From Acerihabitans sp015654925 (GTDB lineage Bacteria > Pseudomonadota > Gammaproteobacteria > Enterobacterales > Enterobacteriaceae), in assembly GCF_047324175.1 (NCBI RefSeq), contig NZ_CP178732.1:2294001-2358000 (forward strand): a DNA stretch of 64,000 nucleotides, written 5' to 3'. The notes under the pieces were generated by a model, which made no database searches, was not told the origin of the DNA, and saw nothing but the letters and a program-made list of their open reading frames with translations. The translations under genes and the position numbers were made by a program. Positions 1 to 9,148 of this stretch are shown here, one piece after another (positions within the stretch are counted from its first letter, which is position 1; the number at the start of each line of letters is the position of its first letter).

Positions 1-571
1 TTTTGCCTTCCAGATTCAGCGCGAGAACCGTGTAAACCGCTTTGCTTTGATAACGTCCGTCTTCGCGGATTTTATAGTGGATCGCATCCAGCCAGACGAA
101 GGGGTATACCGCCTCCAGTGGGCGCTGTTGCCATTGTTTTAACTCAGGAATAACTTTATCGGTGACAGCACTAATCGTGGCGCTGGATACGCTAAAAGCG
201 TATAAATCTTCGATTTCCTGGCTGATATCTTTGTAGCTCATGCCGAGTGCGAACATGCGGATGATCTTGCGTTCGATCTCATCGGACAGCGTGGTCTGAT
301 GCTTCTTCACCAGTTGAGGTTCAAAAGAGCCGTTACGGTCGCGGGGAGTGGCGAGTTCAAAAGCACCGGTTGGCGATTTAACTGTCTTTTTGGTCGAACC
401 GTTTTTACGGTTAGCGGCAATATCCTGAGCGAGATGAGAATCCAGCTCAGCAGCCAGCGCTGCTTCCGTTAACTGTTTGATTAATGGAGTTAATATTCCA
501 TCTTTTCCCGTTAGGGCTTGGCCATCCTGAAGTGCTTTCAGGGCTTTATCAAAATCGAAGGGCTGGGACAT
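1..571 (-). CDS. IS256-family transposase, N-terminal part
   Basis: The open frame starts at ATG 571 (MSQPFDFDKALKAL) and runs off the window edge, giving about 190 residues. It has the N-terminal layout of IS256/Mutator transposases: a helical N-terminus, the segment GAFELATPRDRNGSFEPQ, and a stretch reading YPFVWLDAIHYKIRE, where the aspartate fits the first catalytic acidic residue of the DDE domain. No stop is seen within the visible part. It lies in the IS that interrupts nudI, so it is mobile DNA and not a host gene. The family is clear from these segments; the exact IS name is not determinable. Confidence 0.85.
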   Translation of the reverse strand, partial: MSQPFDFDKALKALQDGQALTGKDGILTPLIKQLTEAALAAELDSHLAQDIAANRKNGSTKKTVKSPTGAFELATPRDRNGSFEPQLVKKHQTTLSDEIERKIIRMFALGMSYKDISQEIEDLYAFSVSSATISAVTDKVIPELKQWQQRPLEAVYPFVWLDAIHYKIREDGRYQSKAVYTVLALNLEGK

Positions 572-629
572 GTATCATTCCTTTTTGTCGGTATTTTACT
601 GGAATGACACAGAATTTCTAACACTCCCG
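1..629 (-). mobile_element. IS256-family insertion sequence, partial
   Basis: The end of an IS256-family element enters from the left edge. Its outer end, read inward on the minus strand as GGGAGTGTTAGAAATTCTG, abuts the broken 3' part of nudI near 615-630. The rest of the element lies outside the window, so its other end and target duplication cannot be checked. Confidence 0.75.
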
Positions 630-992
630 CCCGGCCGGGCTGATCCAGGCAATATCCTGAAATTCCTCATTAAAAGTGACCTGACGGTTTGCGCTGGCAC
701 AGTCAAAAATGAGATAAATCATGTAGATCTCTTCTTTAGTGCCGTCCTGATAGGTCTTCACCCGGACATCGTCCCTAAATGTCCATGGCGTGATACGGGT
801 TATCTGTAGCGCTTCACCCAGTTCTTCTCTGATCTCCCGCCGTAGTGCTTCCTCCATCGTTTCGCCTGGCTCCATACCTCCACCGGACAGCGCCCACTGA
901 CCGGGGAATACGCCCCGGTCAGCGGCCATTTTACAAAGTAAATACTCGCCATTATTTTCAATAAGTGGACAGACTATGATCCTCTGACGCAT
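625..992 (-). pseudogene. nudI: NudI-type NUDIX nucleoside triphosphatase, 3' end lost to an IS
   Basis: The start is ATG 992, preceded by a GGAGG ribosome site. It reads MRQRIIVCPLIENNGEY and continues very like E. coli NudI, a pyrimidine deoxynucleoside triphosphatase. The NUDIX box is intact (GGGMEPGETMEEALRREIRE followed by ELGE). Homology holds to FQDIAWISP and then runs into the inverted repeat of the IS256-family element, ending in a stop supplied by it at about residue 125. The usual length is about 141 residues, so the last C-terminal helix is missing. It is probably inactive, but the catalytic box survives, so residual function is not excluded. Confidence 0.85.
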
Positions 993-1878
993 GTAACCTC
1001 CGGATGTCATGAATTTTTTCGATAACTTTATCAGATAAACTTTCTACCGTCCCGGGTGACGTGCAGGTGAACACCCATTCCTGTAGAAAAGGGGGGGAAG
1101 ATTCTGAGAAAATGTCTGATATTCAGAATGCCGCCAAGTATACATTCTGGCTTTACTTTATATTTCCGTGATCGTTTGCACGGCGCTTCGGTGCTGGCCC
1201 GAAGTGCAGTCTCCTGGGTGAATAATGCTGTAGCGGAGCGTACCACGGTATTATCCAGTTCATCTGGTCCCCGGATTCCGTTCGCTGAAATAGCTATCAC
1301 TACCGTTACTGCAGATAACGAAGATATGAAAATCTATGAAGTGGTACCAATTGCTGCTGTTATCGCTAGTACCATAACCGCTAGCGGTCATAAAAGAACG
1401 CAGAACGCTACCTTATTCTTGGGGCTAACTCATCGATCAAGTTACTAGGAAAATAATTGTTGCTGTTGTACGTAAAGGAAATGGGAAGACTATTAGCAAT
1501 GACTAAACGCCCATCACTGTTGAATACGTTATATCAGTGATTGATGATATGGTGACGGAAATTTTGATTTTTCCTAAGGATTAGTTTAATTTTTTCATAC
1601 GGGGGGTACGCATTCCCCATATTTTATCTTATGACGTAACTCTGCATTAAACAGTGACGAAATATAATATTTTTTGAATGTTATGATTTATTTTTTTAGC
1701 AGGCTTTTTTTGCGTAAATCTTATTATCGATACATAACATTTTTGTATAGTTAAAACCCAAGACCAAAAGCATTTCCGTCTTCTTCTGAATGTAAGACCA
1801 TCAAAAACTTTAATGGAATAAATAACTACTATAGCACGACGCTAACTTGAAGTAAGATTTAGGATTACTAATTGAACG
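993..1878. other. AT-rich stretch without a supportable gene
   Basis: I see no credible gene. Short open frames here lack ribosome sites and recognisable protein features. The part from about 1500 to 1860 is strongly AT-rich, suggesting foreign or decayed DNA between nudI and the nucleotidyltransferase-like gene. Confidence 0.5.
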
Positions 1879-2790
1879 TTACTTATTTGTCGCATTTGCA
1901 ATGCGTTCATACTCAGTCCTCAGGTGTTCCAGTTTCCGAGGCAACTCTATATGATAGAAATTTTCAGGTAAATTAAAATCATTCGGCTTTAACTTAATTT
2001 CATCTAGCATCTTTTCAATAATTCTGTAAAGCGGTAGTTTATGCTCTATCTGATAACGCCTGTAATTGCGTTGCCAGATCATAGAACAAAAATAATCCAG
2101 ATAAACCCTTCCTTGACGGAAGGGCAAACATTCAAATTTTTCAAGTAGGAAATTATATGCCGGTATGGCCAGTGCTCTGATGCGGGCTGCTTCGGTCAGC
2201 GGATCCTTCTGCATCGGTGGTACGGTGGCATTTGACAACCTTGAACGTATGCAAGCGATCGGGTTAAGCACCCTGACTTTATCATTACAGGTTACGTCAC
2301 CATAATGCTCTGGCAATACTTGAAATAACTCGGTGTTAAGCGCCAATTTTTTACCTATAAAATCATCCGACTCAAAACCAGATGGCCTATCAATAATATC
2401 CACAATATTGGGTTCATTGACTTCTGGGTTGAGAAACAGACCGTGCTCATCCTCTTTAACTTTACCGGTGCCTGCATCGATTAGGGCCAGTACAGCCAGA
2501 GATGGAGGAGTAAAGGTAGTCTGTATTTCAGCGTTCACATTAAAGATTTGAGCGATGGCTGCGATTCCCTCATTTCGTGCAACATAATCAATATCAATCG
2601 AATTGATGAAGGTCATATCCGGCTTCTCTGTGTAAGCATCCATATAAACGGCGAGCCAATACATGACAGCCTGACCACCTACAGTTATGACAGGTGAAGG
2701 CAGCTTTTCAGCGTTGCGGATTAAATAGCGATTAAGTTTCACCATCTGTTCATCGGGCGGGATAGCAAGTTTAGACATAAAAAAGCCCAT
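1879..2790 (-). CDS. Nucleotidyltransferase-superfamily-like protein
   Basis: A protein of about 303 residues. Near the N-terminus it reads VITVGGQAVMYW, and some 25 residues later INSIDIDYVARN. A glycine pair followed by S-x-D-x-D is the signature of the nucleotidyltransferase fold (AbiEii/MNT-type enzymes), where the aspartates bind metal. The C-terminal half is helical and matches nothing I know. No signal peptide or membrane segment is evident. Two starts are possible (2790 and 2778), neither with a good ribosome site. It follows the 50-residue ORF at 2856-3008 by 65 bases, in the same direction. A toxin or phage-defence role is a guess from the fold; AbiEii-like toxins normally have a larger antitoxin partner. 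GC is lower than in the ICE genes to the right. Confidence 0.6.
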   Translation of the reverse strand: MGFFMSKLAIPPDEQMVKLNRYLIRNAEKLPSPVITVGGQAVMYWLAVYMDAYTEKPDMTFINSIDIDYVARNEGIAAIAQIFNVNAEIQTTFTPPSLAVLALIDAGTGKVKEDEHGLFLNPEVNEPNIVDIIDRPSGFESDDFIGKKLALNTELFQVLPEHYGDVTCNDKVRVLNPIACIRSRLSNATVPPMQKDPLTEAARIRALAIPAYNFLLEKFECLPFRQGRVYLDYFCSMIWQRNYRRYQIEHKLPLYRIIEKMLDEIKLKPNDFNLPENFYHIELPRKLEHLRTEYERIANATNK

Positions 2791-2855
2791 CGTATCAACA
2801 ATGAGCCTATTATAACTCTCGTACCGTCATGAGATACAATCTATCGGTCAGTAAG

Positions 2856-3008
2856 TTAAAAGAAGGCCGCCTGGCGCGGATTACGGGCCGCTACAATGCC
2901 CTCCGGGCGTTTCTCCATCACGCGTCCTTGAGCTTTACCGCTACGAACAGCTTCAACACGTTCTTGGTAAACCTGCTGATGTCTGATTTTTGCGTCTTTG
3001 GCTGACAT
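2856..3008 (-). CDS. Small basic protein, 50 residues, unknown
   Basis: This short frame starts at ATG 3008 (MSAKDAKIRHQQVYQERV) and ends in AARNPRQAAFF. It is basic and probably helical in its first half. It lies just upstream of the nucleotidyltransferase-like gene with co-directional spacing, which suggests a two-gene operon; the small protein could be a partner or regulator. I do not recognise the family. Confidence that it is real rests on its position and uninterrupted reading, not on homology. Confidence 0.45.
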   Translation of the reverse strand: MSAKDAKIRHQQVYQERVEAVRSGKAQGRVMEKRPEGIVAARNPRQAAFF

Positions 3009-3569
3009 GATGCTTCTCTCTCAAAACGTATAGGCCATATGCCGTATAGACTAAATATACGCCAATCTACTCTGTCAGACAATGATTATGCAAACAAGAA
3101 TCGCGGCCACGCTCTCCAATCCGCAATTTGTTTTTACGAGATATTTAGCATTTACGCCAGTTACTTCATCGCCGGTTCGAGCAACCTTGTGCCGAAGCCT
3201 AACCTGCACACCCCAGAGTATCCCCCTTCAGCAAGCAACGGGGTATTCCATAAACATACTTATCAGTTTAGCAAAATCACGGGATATTGTCCGTCTTTAT
3301 CTTGTCAGTTCCCGTCTCGACGAAAAAAAACATTGGTAGAATATGCTAAGTGCAAAATCCTATGAACTTCATTGATGCTAAAGATAATGAAATGAGCGCC
3401 TCCCACCTTCCTCAGTTCAGGGCGAGAGCGGTAGCTTATCTTCCGCCATAGTTGTTCAGTAACCACTACCTTTCTGATTGAAAAATAACAGATTCTAAAA
3501 TGAATAATATGTTGAATTTATCTGGCAGGTTACACTATGCATCTCGTTTAAAACGTAAGGATTGCCCAG
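3009..3569. other. Intergenic region, no gene seen
   Basis: Short open frames on the plus strand here have no ribosome site and no recognisable content. The region must hold the promoter of the minus-strand pair to its left and of the GNAT gene to its right, but I see no clear boxes. Confidence 0.4.
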
Positions 3570-4082
3570 ATGGCATTGAATATACGGAAGGCCCATTTAG
3601 CGGATTCTGTCTTACTTCATAAACTAGGTTTTGAAATCTACAGCACCCACTTCAAGCATCTGTGGGTATCGCATTCTGAAATGAATGATTATCTGGAGCG
3701 CGAGTACTCAACCCCTTCACTGGAGTCAAGCCTGTCAGATCCCAAGGTGTGCTGGTACCTGGCAGAAACCGATCAGCCAGTTGGTTTTGCCAAAGTCACA
3801 TGGGCAGATAAAATTCCGGATACAGAAATGTCAGGCGTGCTACTGAACAAGTTATATCTGGCTTCGAGTGCTACAGGTAAAAATTATGGGAAACAGATAT
3901 TCGAACATATTGTCAGTCTGGCCCGGCGACGCGGTGAAGGATTTTTGTGGTTAGAAGTTCTTGAGGGCAATGATCGTGCCCGTAAATTTTATGAAAATCT
4001 GGGATTCGGTCATATCAAAGATACAAAATTACAAACAGCTTCACAGCAGAGCCTTCTCCACATACTGGGTATTAATATCTGA
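3570..4082 (+). CDS. GNAT family N-acetyltransferase
   Basis: A 170-residue protein with a GNAT layout. It opens with an N-terminal beta strand (LNIRKAHLADSVLL), has a central VGFAKVTW strand, an LNKLYLASSATGKNYGKQIF segment that fits the acetyl-CoA pyrophosphate loop, and the C-terminal WLEVLEGNDRARKFYENLGF motif that is typical of the superfamily. Such enzymes transfer an acetyl group from acetyl-CoA to a small molecule or protein N-terminus; the substrate is not predictable here. ATG 3570 has an AAGG element upstream. It stands alone between non-coding DNA and an IS110 remnant, so it may be accessory cargo. Confidence 0.8.
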   Translation: MALNIRKAHLADSVLLHKLGFEIYSTHFKHLWVSHSEMNDYLEREYSTPSLESSLSDPKVCWYLAETDQPVGFAKVTWADKIPDTEMSGVLLNKLYLASSATGKNYGKQIFEHIVSLARRRGEGFLWLEVLEGNDRARKFYENLGFGHIKDTKLQTASQQSLLHILGINI

Positions 4083-4176
4083 ATCCCTGACAGCTGACTG
4101 AAATTCCGCGGAATCTGTAGCAGCCCAGCCTGATGCCTTTTTATAAGCAACTTACAGAGTGTGGAGGTAGCAGATA

Positions 4177-4857
4177 ATGAAGCCCATGCCAGTCAGTGTC
4201 GACATTGCCAAGAACGTGATGCAGGTCCATTACGTGGATAAAAATACGGGGAAGGTGTTTAACAAGGCCATTAAGCGCGCGAAATTTATCGAGTTCTTCA
4301 CCAATCGTCCGCCCTGCCTTATTGGAATGGAGGCCTGCGGCGGCGCACATCACTGGGCCAGACAACTGAGCCGGCTGGGCCATCAGATCAAACTGATGCC
4401 GGGCGAATTCGTCAAGGCCTTCAATATCCGTAACAAGAATGATACGGCCGACGCACAGGCTATCTGGCGTGCGGTTCAGCAACCGTGCAAGGCTATAACG
4501 GTGAAAAACGAACAGCAACAGGCTATGCTTGCCCTGCACCGGATACGTTCCCAACTGATGAAATTCTGGCTGATGCAGACCAATGCACTTCACGGATTAC
4601 TCGCGGAATACGGTGAAGTGATGCGTAAGGGGCACGCCAGCCTCGTCAGAAACGTCCCCGAAATATTTGCTCGCCTGTCCAGACGTTTACCGGGCGTGCT
4701 CATAGACAGCCCGCGAGCCGGGGCCCTGGGTTACTGACATGCTGAAACGGCGACCGATCAATGTTGTCTCCGTGGCGCTGGCCAACAAAATGGCAAAAAT
4801 GATATGGGCCATACTGGCTCACGGCAGACCCTATCAAAAGGATCATGCCCTTAATTG
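4177..4857 (+). pseudogene. IS110-family transposase, internally deleted and frameshifted
   Basis: It starts at ATG 4177 after a GGAGG site. The N-terminus (PVSVDIAKNVMQVHYVD, then GMEACGGAHHWARQL and KNDTADAQAIWRA) is the DEDD RuvC-like catalytic part of IS110/IS1111 transposases. The frame stops at about residue 186, whereas the family has about 340. A second fragment in another frame (LKRRPINVVSVALANKMAKM, 4739-4857) matches the extreme C-terminus, so the middle serine-recombinase-like part has been lost. The non-coding tail to about 5110 is probably the 3' end of the same element. Its position against the last ICE gene suggests it marks the point where the ICE was cut. Confidence 0.85.
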
Positions 4858-5112
4858 AGCCAAAACAGAAGGATGCCAGAGAAGAACGTCAACAGGTTGC
4901 GCAGGCAGTGTAAGTAATGACAGAACAAGTCAGACCGTAACTCATCAAGCCTGAAAAAAATATCGAACTCCGGGTTCGCAAAGGTAATTGAGGCGTGAGT
5001 CAGCGGATTTCATTAGGGCCAGCAGCCGCTTTCGCAGTTGCGTTAAGACCGGATATATAGCCGCAATCGTCCTGTACGTCACGAAGTACAAAGCCTGGCA
5101 AACGGGAGGCGC

Positions 5113-5862
5113 TCATATATATTTTTTAAAACTGCCAACGGTGATATCGGTGGACAGACCGAGTAGTAACGCGAACGGCAGAAGTATTATCAGAGGGTAA
5201 ATGCTGACCGGTAAGGCCAGGTATATGATCCATGGTAATACCGTCAAAGGTAGCAGGCTGGCTCTGGCCCGATGATAGACAAACCCGGATTCCCGCCCCG
5301 CACCAAAGCGGCGGATATCGCGGCGGACCAGCCCATCCACCAAGCCGACAAACGCCGCCATCGCAAATAATGGTAGGGTCAGGCAGAGCACCAGTACACG
5401 CACCATGAACACAAGCACGGTGTAAGCGGCAGCAATCAAATAACTCTCCAGATGGACATAGACCAGACCTAGGTAGTAGCGGAAGTCATGCGTCAGGCTA
5501 AGCGCTCCGCTGCTGGCCTGGATTGAGGCATCCCTTATCCACGCTTTTAGCCCATTATTGACAAATAACCAATTGTAGACGCTTTCGATAAGCTCCTGAG
5601 CCGTGTGGCCTGGCTCCTTTATCAGTATGCTGCGTGTGAAATGCTCAGAGAATTGAGCCAGTTCGAAGTGCAACATTCTCTGCGCGTGATGCCAGCCCTG
5701 CTCCGGCCAGAAGAAATGCATGCCCACGCATTCGATGACGATGCAGAGCAGCAGCGAACCGCTTAGCACGCCGATAAAACGAAAGGGCAGCGTTAGCAGA
5801 CTTACGACAAGACCCTGCTGTCGCATTTGCTGCTGTTGTGCTGTGATGGCCGGATCTCTCAT
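5113..5862 (-). CDS. ICE membrane protein, TIGR03747 family
   Basis: A 249-residue membrane protein with hydrophobic segments at roughly residues 25-50, 140-175 and 205-240. This pattern, and its place directly after traD (stop and start overlap at 5862), are those of the TIGR03747/DUF4400-like protein of PFGI-1-class ICEs. Its role is unknown but it belongs to the conjugative apparatus of the inner membrane. It reads VDGLVRRDIRRFGAGRESGF near the third hydrophobic block, a recognisable family segment. It is the last ICE gene before the IS110 remnant; the genes that normally follow (TIGR03745/03746 and VirB4-type) are missing. Confidence 0.8.
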   Translation of the reverse strand: MRDPAITAQQQQMRQQGLVVSLLTLPFRFIGVLSGSLLLCIVIECVGMHFFWPEQGWHHAQRMLHFELAQFSEHFTRSILIKEPGHTAQELIESVYNWLFVNNGLKAWIRDASIQASSGALSLTHDFRYYLGLVYVHLESYLIAAAYTVLVFMVRVLVLCLTLPLFAMAAFVGLVDGLVRRDIRRFGAGRESGFVYHRARASLLPLTVLPWIIYLALPVSIYPLIILLPFALLLGLSTDITVGSFKKYI

Positions 5863-8015
5863 TACTCCTTATCCTCATCTGCATTCGTCATTTGCAGGAA
5901 CCCATCAATCAGGTCTGCCGGCAGTTCTGTATTCTGAAGCTGGGGTCCCGCTTGGTGGTCCCACCAGTCGCCGGCTTCGACGTAGCGCTGGCGCATGTAA
6001 CCGGCCAGTTCCTGTAAATCCTTTGGCATGTCCTCATCGGGATCAGGGGCCGGCAGCGGCATACGCACTTTCCAGAGATTGCCACCCTCAATCAGCGCGA
6101 AGCATTGTCCTTTGGGTAGTCCGACGACATGCGCCGGCTCAATCAGCGGTACACTAGTGCTGCTGATGCGGTCCTGGGTGTTGGAGGTAAACGCGGTATT
6201 GCCGTGGGGATCTGAACTGTCGGTTGCGCCACTCATCAGTGACGTGGCGTAAACCTCAACTTTTGGCAACTGGCGTGTCAGCAGTTCGGCAGTTGCCGTT
6301 TCGCGCACGCGTAACATGAAGAGGTTATTGAAGTTGCCGACCACCTGACCAGCCTTGGCGCGGTTGCCGATGCGTGCTTCGATATCCGAGAGCGTTTGGG
6401 TATAAGCCGTGACCTGTATACCGGCGCCGCCACCTTTATTGACCATGGGGATGAACTCATCGCCCATCAGCTCATTGAATTCGTCCGCGTGGACGTTGAT
6501 GGGTGCTTTGGCGTTGGCCGAGGCATCGGGCAGACCGTCATCAATGCCGAACTTGTAGATGTGGCCGGCTACCGAAACCAGATCGCTGAACATGGAGTTG
6601 CCCACGGCTGCGGCGACTTCGGCATCGGACAATGCATCAAGGCCCACGTAGACCACCGCGCGTTTGCGGATAATTTGCATCCAGTCAAAGATCGGGCGTG
6701 GGTCATTCAAATCGGCGTAGTCCGGTGCCAGCAACTGCGCGATCTTGCCGGTGGTGAGTTTCTCTAGCAGCGGCAGCAGGCTTGCCACAATCTTGTCGAA
6801 ATAGGTGCGGTCATAGCGGACAGCAGACCTCAAACCATCCAGCACCGGGTCGTATACACGCACCTGGGACAAATACTGTTCAATGGCGATGATGCGCTTT
6901 TCACGCCCGATCATATTACGTGGGATATTCTTGTCGTTGAGCTTGGCTTCGAGTTGGACAATGATGTCCCAGGCCTTAGACTCAGTCTTGGCAAAAAATT
7001 GTGCGGCATACTCCATGAAAAGGGCATCAATGTTGATGACGTGACGTTGGATCAGCAGATAGTCGGGGCGCTGCCCCAGTTCGACCAGCGCACGAGCGAT
7101 GATGTTGACAAAACGCCAGGCAAATTCCCGAAAGGCTGCGCTGTTCCCCTCCCCGGAAAGTTGTCCGGCGATGCGCGTGGCGACCTCCGAGATGCGGCCA
7201 AAACGCCCCACCGCGTTATAGCGTGCGGAAATATCCGGCCACCCTAAGTGAAAAACATAAAATTCACCTTCGCGCCCGGCGCGTCTGGCTTCTACGTACA
7301 TCCTTTTCAGCAAATCAGCGTCGCCTTTGGGATCGAAGACGATGACCACCTCGTGCTCGCCTTGGGCATTTTTGCGCAGGATATCCTGGGTAATGAACAA
7401 CTCGGCCAGCCGCGTTTTCCCCACGCGCGTCGTGCCCAGCACCAGGCTATGCCCGACGCGCTCGCCCAGGGGTAATGTGACGTCAATCTCATTGGGTTCA
7501 ATGCCGTGTAGTCGAGGCATACCCCCGACCGGGGGCAGCGGTCGTACAGGGTTAAAGGGTGTATCCCAGGACGTCAGTCGCGCGAGCCGGGAAAGTGGGA
7601 AGGGGGCAAACTCCAGTCGTTCCTCAAGGCGCCGGGCCAGGCGGTAGGGTGTCGTGGGTTCCACGTAACGGCGAAACTCTGGCCGATAGGTCTGCATCAG
7701 CCGGTGGGTGTGCCGCTGGTCCCAGCGAAAGCCCCGTCCGACGAACAGCCTTTGCTGGCTTACCGGCACGTCGCGGCTGGTCATCATGTAGCGAGGCAAG
7801 CGGCGGATATTGCGGCGGTAACGCAGGATGGTCCAGGCATCACGAAAGCGGATGATACCGAAGGTCAGGAAAGCCAGTGCGGAGCCGTGGCCGAGTAGCG
7901 GGCTCAGCGCGAGCGACCACGGTGCCACCAGGCACAGCGTCGCGGCGGCGGCGCAGATCGCCACGGTATACAACTCCACCGCGGGGCGTAGCAAAACTTC
8001 AACGGAATGGGCCAT
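5862..8015 (-). CDS. traD: Conjugative coupling protein TraD, ICE type
   Basis: A 717-residue type IV coupling protein that would couple the relaxosome to the mating channel as a hexameric inner-membrane ATPase. Two hydrophobic segments lie in the first 65 residues. The Walker A loop reads LVLGTTRVGKTRLAEL at about residue 190, and Walker B reads VVIVFDPKGDADL about 35 residues later. The C-terminal part contains LTRQLPKVEVYATS and a proline-rich tail. Full length for the SXT/PFGI-1 TraD family. ATG 8015 is 15 bases from the stop of the upstream gene, so it is co-transcribed with the TIGR03765 gene and the TIGR03747 gene. Confidence 0.92.
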   Translation of the reverse strand: MAHSVEVLLRPAVELYTVAICAAAATLCLVAPWSLALSPLLGHGSALAFLTFGIIRFRDAWTILRYRRNIRRLPRYMMTSRDVPVSQQRLFVGRGFRWDQRHTHRLMQTYRPEFRRYVEPTTPYRLARRLEERLEFAPFPLSRLARLTSWDTPFNPVRPLPPVGGMPRLHGIEPNEIDVTLPLGERVGHSLVLGTTRVGKTRLAELFITQDILRKNAQGEHEVVIVFDPKGDADLLKRMYVEARRAGREGEFYVFHLGWPDISARYNAVGRFGRISEVATRIAGQLSGEGNSAAFREFAWRFVNIIARALVELGQRPDYLLIQRHVINIDALFMEYAAQFFAKTESKAWDIIVQLEAKLNDKNIPRNMIGREKRIIAIEQYLSQVRVYDPVLDGLRSAVRYDRTYFDKIVASLLPLLEKLTTGKIAQLLAPDYADLNDPRPIFDWMQIIRKRAVVYVGLDALSDAEVAAAVGNSMFSDLVSVAGHIYKFGIDDGLPDASANAKAPINVHADEFNELMGDEFIPMVNKGGGAGIQVTAYTQTLSDIEARIGNRAKAGQVVGNFNNLFMLRVRETATAELLTRQLPKVEVYATSLMSGATDSSDPHGNTAFTSNTQDRISSTSVPLIEPAHVVGLPKGQCFALIEGGNLWKVRMPLPAPDPDEDMPKDLQELAGYMRQRYVEAGDWWDHQAGPQLQNTELPADLIDGFLQMTNADEDKE

Positions 8016-8030
8016 AGCACGTACTTCACG

Positions 8031-8561
8031 TCAGGGTTCGATGCCGGTGGCGGTGATGAGCACCGGGTAGTGGCGAATGCCGAGCCGCTGGGCCAGGTCG
8101 TCGGCGGAAACGGGCGAAAGCGTAAGATCTTGTGCCATATGCCTTAGTACGGCCAGTGCCTCGGGGGTGTCCACGTTGACGACCAGGCCTATAGCATTGA
8201 GTTCGTTCAGCGCTTCACGATGCTGTTGCAACCAGGTGCGCGAGCGTTCGTCATCGCCGATAAGGAAAAGCGGCGACAGGCCGGGTGCGCGAATAATACG
8301 TTGCGATTCTACACCAGGTGAAAGCAACTTAGAGCGTACCGGCAGCATGGATGCCTCGGCATCGGCCTGGCCACCCCTGTGTGGGGCCGGTTCATGATTT
8401 TCTGATGGTGCTAGTTCCTGAGGGGCGAGCGCCCGGTAATAGGGGAGCGCTGAGACACCTCCGCGATCTTCCACGACGTTTAGGTGTGTAGAGGGGGATT
8501 GGGCAAAGGCGGTCATGGATGACAGCAGCCAGGTGAGCAGCAGGCACAATATTTTCTTCAT
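8031..8561 (-). CDS. ICE protein TIGR03765 (PFL_4695 family)
   Basis: A 176-residue exported protein with an N-terminal signal peptide (KILCLLLTWLLSSMTAFA) and a C-terminal domain reading GLVVNVDTPEALAVLRHM and GIRHYPVLITATGIEP. That C-terminus and the position between the lytic transglycosylase and traD identify it as the TIGR03765 protein of PFGI-1-class ICEs. It is presumably a periplasmic part of the transfer machinery; no activity is known to me. Its start (8561) overlaps the stop of the transglycosylase gene, indicating translational coupling. Confidence 0.85.
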   Translation of the reverse strand: MKKILCLLLTWLLSSMTAFAQSPSTHLNVVEDRGGVSALPYYRALAPQELAPSENHEPAPHRGGQADAEASMLPVRSKLLSPGVESQRIIRAPGLSPLFLIGDDERSRTWLQQHREALNELNAIGLVVNVDTPEALAVLRHMAQDLTLSPVSADDLAQRLGIRHYPVLITATGIEP

Positions 8562-9148
8562 GGTGTAATACTCCGCGCAGAAGTCAGGGATATTCCGGGG
8601 CCAAGGACACGCGCAAGATGCTGGTTGACGCTACGACGGTAGCGCGCAGCGGGGGCGCCGCCAGCGGGGCGGTGATAACGTCCGATAGCAAGTAACCAGT
8701 CCTCACCGGGGGTATGCTGCTCGCGCAGGATTTGTGCGGCGATCGCGAGATTTCGGTAGGGATTGAGTATATCGCAGGGGCCGTTGTAGCGATGGGCCTG
8801 GTAACCCAGGTTGACTTGTGCAAGACCGGCGTCAATACGGTTGGCAGGAACCCGGGATAACGCCCGGCGAATGCCGGCACAAGCATCGGCATGGGTGGCA
8901 TAAAGCTCGGCGCGGCCAGCGACATTGAGTGTCCACGGCCAAGGCACAATCTTTCCGCGAAGCCGGGTACCGCTTTCCTGCAGGGCAACGGCGTAGAGAA
9001 CCGGAGACGGCACGCCCATCTGCTGTGCGGCGAGCTGGTATGCCGGTGGTGGTATCTCCAGGGCGCGGCCGGTTCCGGTGCCAAGCGTCAGCAGCAAAGC
9101 CGCTGTTGCCGCCCGGAGTCGGTATGTGGTGCTTACTGCCGCTGCCAT
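8558..9148 (-). CDS. Lytic transglycosylase of the conjugation module
   Basis: A 196-residue protein with a signal peptide (first 30 residues) and an SLT-type domain. VLYAVALQESG carries the catalytic glutamate, and GLAQVNLGYQAHRYN is the conserved second motif. It would open the peptidoglycan for the mating channel, as VirB1-like enzymes do. The gene start (ATG 9148) lies inside the 3' end of the TIGR03759 gene, and its own 3' end overlaps the TIGR03765 gene, so these three are tightly coupled. Length is normal for the ICE form of the family. Confidence 0.9.
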   Translation of the reverse strand: MAAAVSTTYRLRAATAALLLTLGTGTGRALEIPPPAYQLAAQQMGVPSPVLYAVALQESGTRLRGKIVPWPWTLNVAGRAELYATHADACAGIRRALSRVPANRIDAGLAQVNLGYQAHRYNGPCDILNPYRNLAIAAQILREQHTPGEDWLLAIGRYHRPAGGAPAARYRRSVNQHLARVLGPGISLTSARSITP

